A DNA stretch of 64,000 nt from Actinomyces sp. oral taxon 414 (lineage in GTDB: Bacteria > Actinomycetota > Actinomycetes > Actinomycetales > Actinomycetaceae). Shown one piece after another: positions 60,795 to 64,000 of this stretch. The DNA is taken from positions 2,728,001 through 2,792,000 of the forward strand of contig NZ_CP012590.1 in the NCBI RefSeq assembly GCF_001278845.1. The letters run 5' to 3'. The notes beneath the pieces are model-generated. The model saw only the letters and a program-made list of their open reading frames with translations, was not told the origin of the DNA and ran no database searches. The position numbers and the translations under genes are program-made. How positions within the stretch are numbered: the stretch's first letter is position 1; each line of letters begins with the position of its first letter.

Positions 60795-61732
60795 GGGGTC
60801 TCCTCGGGCGTGCTCTCGGGGCGGGGGAACAGGTGCTCGGCGAGGCGGGCGAAGGCGGCGACGTCGAGCACCTCGCCGCGCAGGCCCGGGTCGATGCCGG
60901 CGGCGCGGATCGCGGCCTCGGCGGCCCCGGGGCCCGCCGCCAGGGGCGCCAGGGCCCGGCGCAGGGTCTTGCGCCGCTGGGCGAAGGCGGCGTCGACGAC
61001 GGCGAAGACCTCCTCGCGGGCGGCCGCGGTGGCGGGCGGGTCGCGCCGGATGAGCTCGACGAGGGCCGAGTCGACGTTGGGCGCGGGCCAGAAGACGGTC
61101 CGCCCGACGGTGATCGTGCGCCTGGCCGAGGCGTACCAGGCGGCCTTGACGCTGGGGACGCCGTAGTCCCCGGTCCCGGGGGCCGCGGCCAGGCGGTTGG
61201 CGACCTCGGCCTGCACCATGACGGTGGCCGAACGCAGGGAGGGCAGGGCGGCGAGCAGGGTGAGCAGGACCGGGACGGCCACGTTGTAGGGCAGGTTCGC
61301 CACGAGGCGGGTCGGGGCGGCGCCGGCGCCCAGGGCGTCCGGGCCGTCAATGGTCAGGGCGTCGGCGGTCACCACGCGCAGGCGGGGGGCGGCGTCGGGC
61401 AGGCGGGAGGCGGCGGTCACGGGTAGGGCGCGCGCGAGCCGCGGGTCGATCTCGACGGCGGTGACGCGGGCCCCGGCCTCCAGGAGCGCCAGGGTGAGCG
61501 AGCCCAGGCCCGGGCCGATTTCGAGGACGTCCTCGCCCGGGCGCACCCCGGCGCGGCGCACAATGCGGCGCACCGTGCCGGCGTCGTGGACGAAGTTCTG
61601 CCCCCGGGCCTTGGCGGGGCGTACGCCCAGGGCCCGGACGAGGCCGCGCACGTCCGTCGGGCCGAGCAGGCCGCGGGCAGGGGCGGGGGCGCCGCGCCGC
61701 CCGGCGCCGTGGACGACAGAGGTCTCAGGCAT
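60791..61732 (-). CDS. rsmA: 16S rRNA dimethyladenosine transferase
   Basis: RsmA (KsgA) dimethylates two adjacent adenosines near the 3' end of 16S rRNA. The 313-residue protein has the family start [23 protein letters not shown]-binding [40 protein letters not shown] (catalytic NLPY) and the C-terminal helical domain [23 protein letters not shown] at 61730-61732 is selected; the longer frame has no family support. It is the first gene of the overlapping rsmA-ispE-ABC-F set. Confidence 0.97.
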   Translation of the reverse strand: MPETSVVHGAGRRGAPAPARGLLGPTDVRGLVRALGVRPAKARGQNFVHDAGTVRRIVRRAGVRPGEDVLEIGPGLGSLTLALLEAGARVTAVEIDPRLARALPVTAASRLPDAAPRLRVVTADALTIDGPDALGAGAAPTRLVANLPYNVAVPVLLTLLAALPSLRSATVMVQAEVANRLAAAPGTGDYGVPSVKAAWYASARRTITVGRTVFWPAPNVDSALVELIRRDPPATAAAREEVFAVVDAAFAQRRKTLRRALAPLAAGPGAAEAAIRAAGIDPGLRGEVLDVAAFARLAEHLFPRPESTPEETP

Positions 61733-61873
61733 GACAACAGCGTAGCGGCCAGAGTGCACGCCGCGGGCCGCCCCGTCGGAGCGGGCCCGCGACAACGGAC
61801 GGGATCATGGCGGACGGGTCGCGGCGCGCGCCCTGCGGTCCGGACTGGCCGACCAGCCGGCCGCATCCGCCGA

Positions 61874-62875
61874 TCAGTACCAGCCGGTCGCTTCCGAGTG
61901 CGCCCAGGCGGAGCAGGGCGAGCCGTAGCGGCCGGAGATGTAGCCGAGCCCCCAGACGATCTGGGTGGTGGGGTTGGTGCGCCAGTCGGCGCCGACCGAA
62001 CCCATCTTCGACCCGGGCAGGGACTGCGGAATGCCGTAGGCGCCGGAGGAGGAGTTCTCGGCCTGATAGTCCCAGCTGGACTCGCGGTTCCACAGGCTGA
62101 CCAGGCAGGAGAACTGCTCATCCCCCCAGCCGTAGGAGCCCATCATGGACCTGGCGACCGCCTGGGCGGAGGCGGCGTCGGTTCCGGCGGCGGCGGTCTG
62201 GGCCGCGGGGGCCGACGACACCGCGGGGGCATCGGCCGGCGCCGCCGCCGCGGTGCCGGTGCCCACGAGCACGACCTCGTCGACCCTCTGGGTGACCACC
62301 ACGCTGGAGATGACCTCGCGGGAGACCTCCTGGCCGTCGCGCATGGTCACCTGATAGGTGACGCGCGAGACCCCGTCGACGCCGGCGGTCCCGACCTGGG
62401 TCTGCCCCTGGGGCAGTGAGTCGGTCTCCTGCTGGCTGGAGGAGTGCGCATCGGTCACATCCTCAGTGACCGTGGTCACCGAGGACTGATCGCCCTCGAC
62501 TGACAGCTCCGACGACTCTTCGGCCTCCGGGGCGGAGACGTCGACGTCGGGGGCGGAGGTATCGGCGATGTCCTGAAGACGCGCCTGGCTCTCGGTCATC
62601 GGCTGGGCGTCGTCGGGGCCCGTGACCTGGACCGCCGCGTAGGCGCCGCCGGAGACGGCCAGCGCCAGGGCGGCCGCGACACCGCCCGCGCGGTACATCG
62701 TCGGCGAGATAACGCTGCGCGGGGCCTTCTCCGCCCGCCGGCGCCCACGTGCAGGGCTGGCGGAGGAAGTCAAGCCCTTCTGAACGAGCGCCCCGAGCCC
62801 GACCGCCGTCGTGCGCAGGGAACTGCTTTGAGAGTGTCGACCCACTGATCCTGTCCTCACGGTAGTAGTGTTCAC
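61874..62875 (-). CDS. Rpf/RpfB-like secreted protein with G5 and lysozyme-like domains
   Basis: A 333-residue exported protein: basic N-terminus, one hydrophobic segment (about 62-82, GGVAAALALAVSGGAYAAVQ) acting as signal or anchor, a Ser/Asp/Glu-rich linker, a G5 domain (about 170-215, TYQVTMRDGQEVSREVISSV), an Ala/Pro linker and a C-terminal lysozyme-like domain (WGDEQFSCLVSLWNRESSWD with catalytic Glu; GAYGIPQSLPGSKM). It probably cleaves peptidoglycan during growth. The domain order and position between rsmA and tatD match mycobacterial rpfB, though the DUF348 repeats are missing. Start GTG at 62873-62875; TTGCAC and TAGCGT may be its promoter. Confidence 0.9.
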   Translation of the reverse strand: MNTTTVRTGSVGRHSQSSSLRTTAVGLGALVQKGLTSSASPARGRRRAEKAPRSVISPTMYRAGGVAAALALAVSGGAYAAVQVTGPDDAQPMTESQARLQDIADTSAPDVDVSAPEAEESSELSVEGDQSSVTTVTEDVTDAHSSSQQETDSLPQGQTQVGTAGVDGVSRVTYQVTMRDGQEVSREVISSVVVTQRVDEVVLVGTGTAAAAPADAPAVSSAPAAQTAAAGTDAASAQAVARSMMGSYGWGDEQFSCLVSLWNRESSWDYQAENSSSGAYGIPQSLPGSKMGSVGADWRTNPTTQIVWGLGYISGRYGSPCSAWAHSEATGWY

Positions 62876-62967
62876 TGACGCTAGCGGACCATCGGCGTCT
62901 GTGCAATACGTGCAGTCACAAGAAGGCGGGAGAACCGCCCCATACCGGCACGGCGCGCCCGGCGGCC

Positions 62968-63912
62968 CTACCAGATCCCATAAACTGTGTTGTTACTCAC
63001 AGTCAGGAGCGAGCACATCCGCTCCTCGTCAATGCCGCGCAACTGCGCCAGGAAACGCACGGTGATCCCCATGAGGTAGGAGGCGTTGGGCCGTCCCCGC
63101 CAGGGCTTGGGCGGGAGGTAGGGGGCGTCGGTCTCCACCAGCAGCAGTTCGGCGGGCAGGGACGCCACCGCCCGGCGCAGCTCCTCATTCGAGGGGTAGG
63201 TCACCGGCCCCGCCACCGAGGCGTACCAGCCGTGCTCGGCGCACGCGGCCGCCAGCCCGGCCCCGCCGGAGAAGCAGTGGAAGACGGTCCGCTCCGGGGC
63301 GCCGTCGGCCTCCAGGACGGCCACGCAGTCCTCGTGGGCGTCCCGGTCGTGGATCTGCAGCGCCAGTCCCAGTTCCTTGGCCAGCGCGATATGCGCCCGG
63401 AAGGCCTCCCTCTGGACGGCCCGGCCGCGCTCGCCGGCGCGGAAGTAGTCCAGGCCGGTCTCCCCGACGGCGACCACGAGCCCCCGATGGGCGCGCACCA
63501 GGCCCTCCAGACGGGACATGGCCTCGTCCAGCGGCTCGGCGTGGTGGGGCTCCGACAGCGGCTCCAGGCCGTCGGGGCCCACCTCGCGCACCCCGGCGTG
63601 CGCCACCGCCTCATTGGGGTGGATCGCCGCGGCGACCCGCACGCCCGGCAGGGCGCGGGCCAGCTCGAGGGAGCCCTCCCAGGCGGCGGTCTCGCAGGCC
63701 GAGGTGATCACGCGGGTGACGCCGACGGCGGCGGCGCGCCGCACCAGCTCGGCGGCGTCGGGGGCGGCGCCCGCCGGAGCGCCGTCCGGGGCCGGGGCGG
63801 CGTCGGAGGATCCACCCACCGGCAGGTGGGTGTGATTGTCGGTCACGGGCCCGGCCAGGGGGGCGACGGCGTCGGCCGGCGGCCAGGACCGGTCGCGGTG
63901 CTTGCGGCTCAT
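62968..63912 (-). CDS. tatD: TatD family metal-dependent hydrolase (DNase)
   Basis: A 314-residue TIM-barrel amidohydrolase of the TatD family. Metal-binding segments are visible: VTDNHTHLPVGG (HxH), AVGETGLDYFRAG (Glu), GLALQIHDRDAHED (His), VFHCFSGGAGL (His) and LLVETDAPYLPPKPWRG (Asp). TatD proteins act as 3'-5' exonucleases in DNA repair and RNA turnover. A Pro/Ala/Gly-rich insertion follows the first motif (about 32-50). ATG at 63910-63912. The gene precedes the rpf-like gene as in mycobacteria. Confidence 0.95.
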   Translation of the reverse strand: MSRKHRDRSWPPADAVAPLAGPVTDNHTHLPVGGSSDAAPAPDGAPAGAAPDAAELVRRAAAVGVTRVITSACETAAWEGSLELARALPGVRVAAAIHPNEAVAHAGVREVGPDGLEPLSEPHHAEPLDEAMSRLEGLVRAHRGLVVAVGETGLDYFRAGERGRAVQREAFRAHIALAKELGLALQIHDRDAHEDCVAVLEADGAPERTVFHCFSGGAGLAAACAEHGWYASVAGPVTYPSNEELRRAVASLPAELLLVETDAPYLPPKPWRGRPNASYLMGITVRFLAQLRGIDEERMCSLLTVSNNTVYGIW

Positions 63913-63963
63913 GGCGCTCCTCGAAGCTCATCCGCGCCGCCTCCAGGCGGCGCCGCGGCGGTG

Positions 63964-64000
63964 TCAGGCGCCGGTGACGTCGTCGGGGACGGCGGCGGCG
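63964..64000 (-). CDS. 3' end of an upstream gene (12 codons visible)
   Basis: On the minus strand a frame enters from beyond the window and ends at TGA (63966-63964) with the residues AAAVPDDVTGA. In related genomes metG or rsmI precedes tatD, so this could be the C-terminus of methionyl-tRNA synthetase; too little is visible to decide. Confidence 0.35.
   Translation of the reverse strand, partial: AAAVPDDVTGA

Noticed and set aside
62876..62967. c-di-AMP (ydaO) riboswitch ahead of the rpf-like gene
   Set aside because: Such riboswitches precede rpf genes in some actinobacteria, but the gap is only 92 bases and none of the conserved segments is present.

Overview
The window comes from a very G+C-rich Gram-positive actinobacterium, most likely of the Actinomycetaceae (Actinomyces-like). 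This rests on three things: strong G/C bias at third codon positions, the gene order, and wall-anchored surface proteins with sorting signals ending in LANTG and LASTG. Several blocks follow the order I remember from the mycobacterial chromosome: ispH/xseA/xseB; uppS next to a hemolysin III gene; mfd - SurA-like lipoprotein - eno - ftsB/divIC - DUF501 - ppx; rplY-pth; and prs-glmU-(tRNA-Gln)-TetR with ispE-rsmA-rpf-tatD beyond. Most of the window is therefore core chromosome, with accessory insertions between the blocks.

Layout. 1-9.7 kb: isoprenoid and DNA-repair genes (ispH, xseA, xseB), a PfkB sugar kinase, PhoH, an isoprenyl diphosphate synthase, hemolysin III, greA and msrA. 9.7-14.4 kb is more accessory: a hypothetical gene with a 24-bp minisatellite, an orphan CRISPR array (4 repeats, 3 spacers, no cas genes), a LysE exporter with its LysR-type regulator, and a PadR/DUF2812 operon. 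14.4-25 kb: two paralogous ABC-class ATPases of the MRB1590/PF09818 type, the first with an RG-rich N-terminal tail and the second in a TetR-MFS-ATPase operon, with an FMN reductase, threonine dehydratase (ilvA) and a hydrolase lipoprotein between them. 25.4-26.6 kb: a decayed IS481-type element. 26.7-41 kb: ilvD, an S66 peptidase, an amidase, an apparently iron-regulated surface protein, FKBP, a broken RHH toxin-antitoxin pair, a Bax-inhibitor-1 protein, and an ABC-2 exporter with a NarL-type two-component system. 41.4-52.5 kb is one minus-strand housekeeping block: mfd, lipoprotein, eno, ftsB, DUF501, ppx, aroD, rplY, pth. 52.6-64 kb: a pilin-like adhesin with an Asn-Pro stalk, prs, a short GlmU, tRNA-Gln, TetR, ABC-F, ispE, rsmA, an Rpf-like protein, tatD, and the tail of one more gene.

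The most unusual feature is the set of dispersed, strongly structured intergenic repeats. Family A is a nested hairpin with a conserved 11-nt loop (3 copies and 3 remnants). Family B is a 120-bp hairpin with 22-bp perfect arms; its two copies are joined to family A in mirror-image composites at 2.5 and 33.5 kb. A look-alike 122-bp hairpin lies at 17.4 kb. Family C is a 22-bp tandem unit at seven places, mostly at gene 3' ends. Family D is a hairpin with 25-29-bp arms (2 copies). None matches a feature type I can name with confidence. They are the best candidates for something undescribed.
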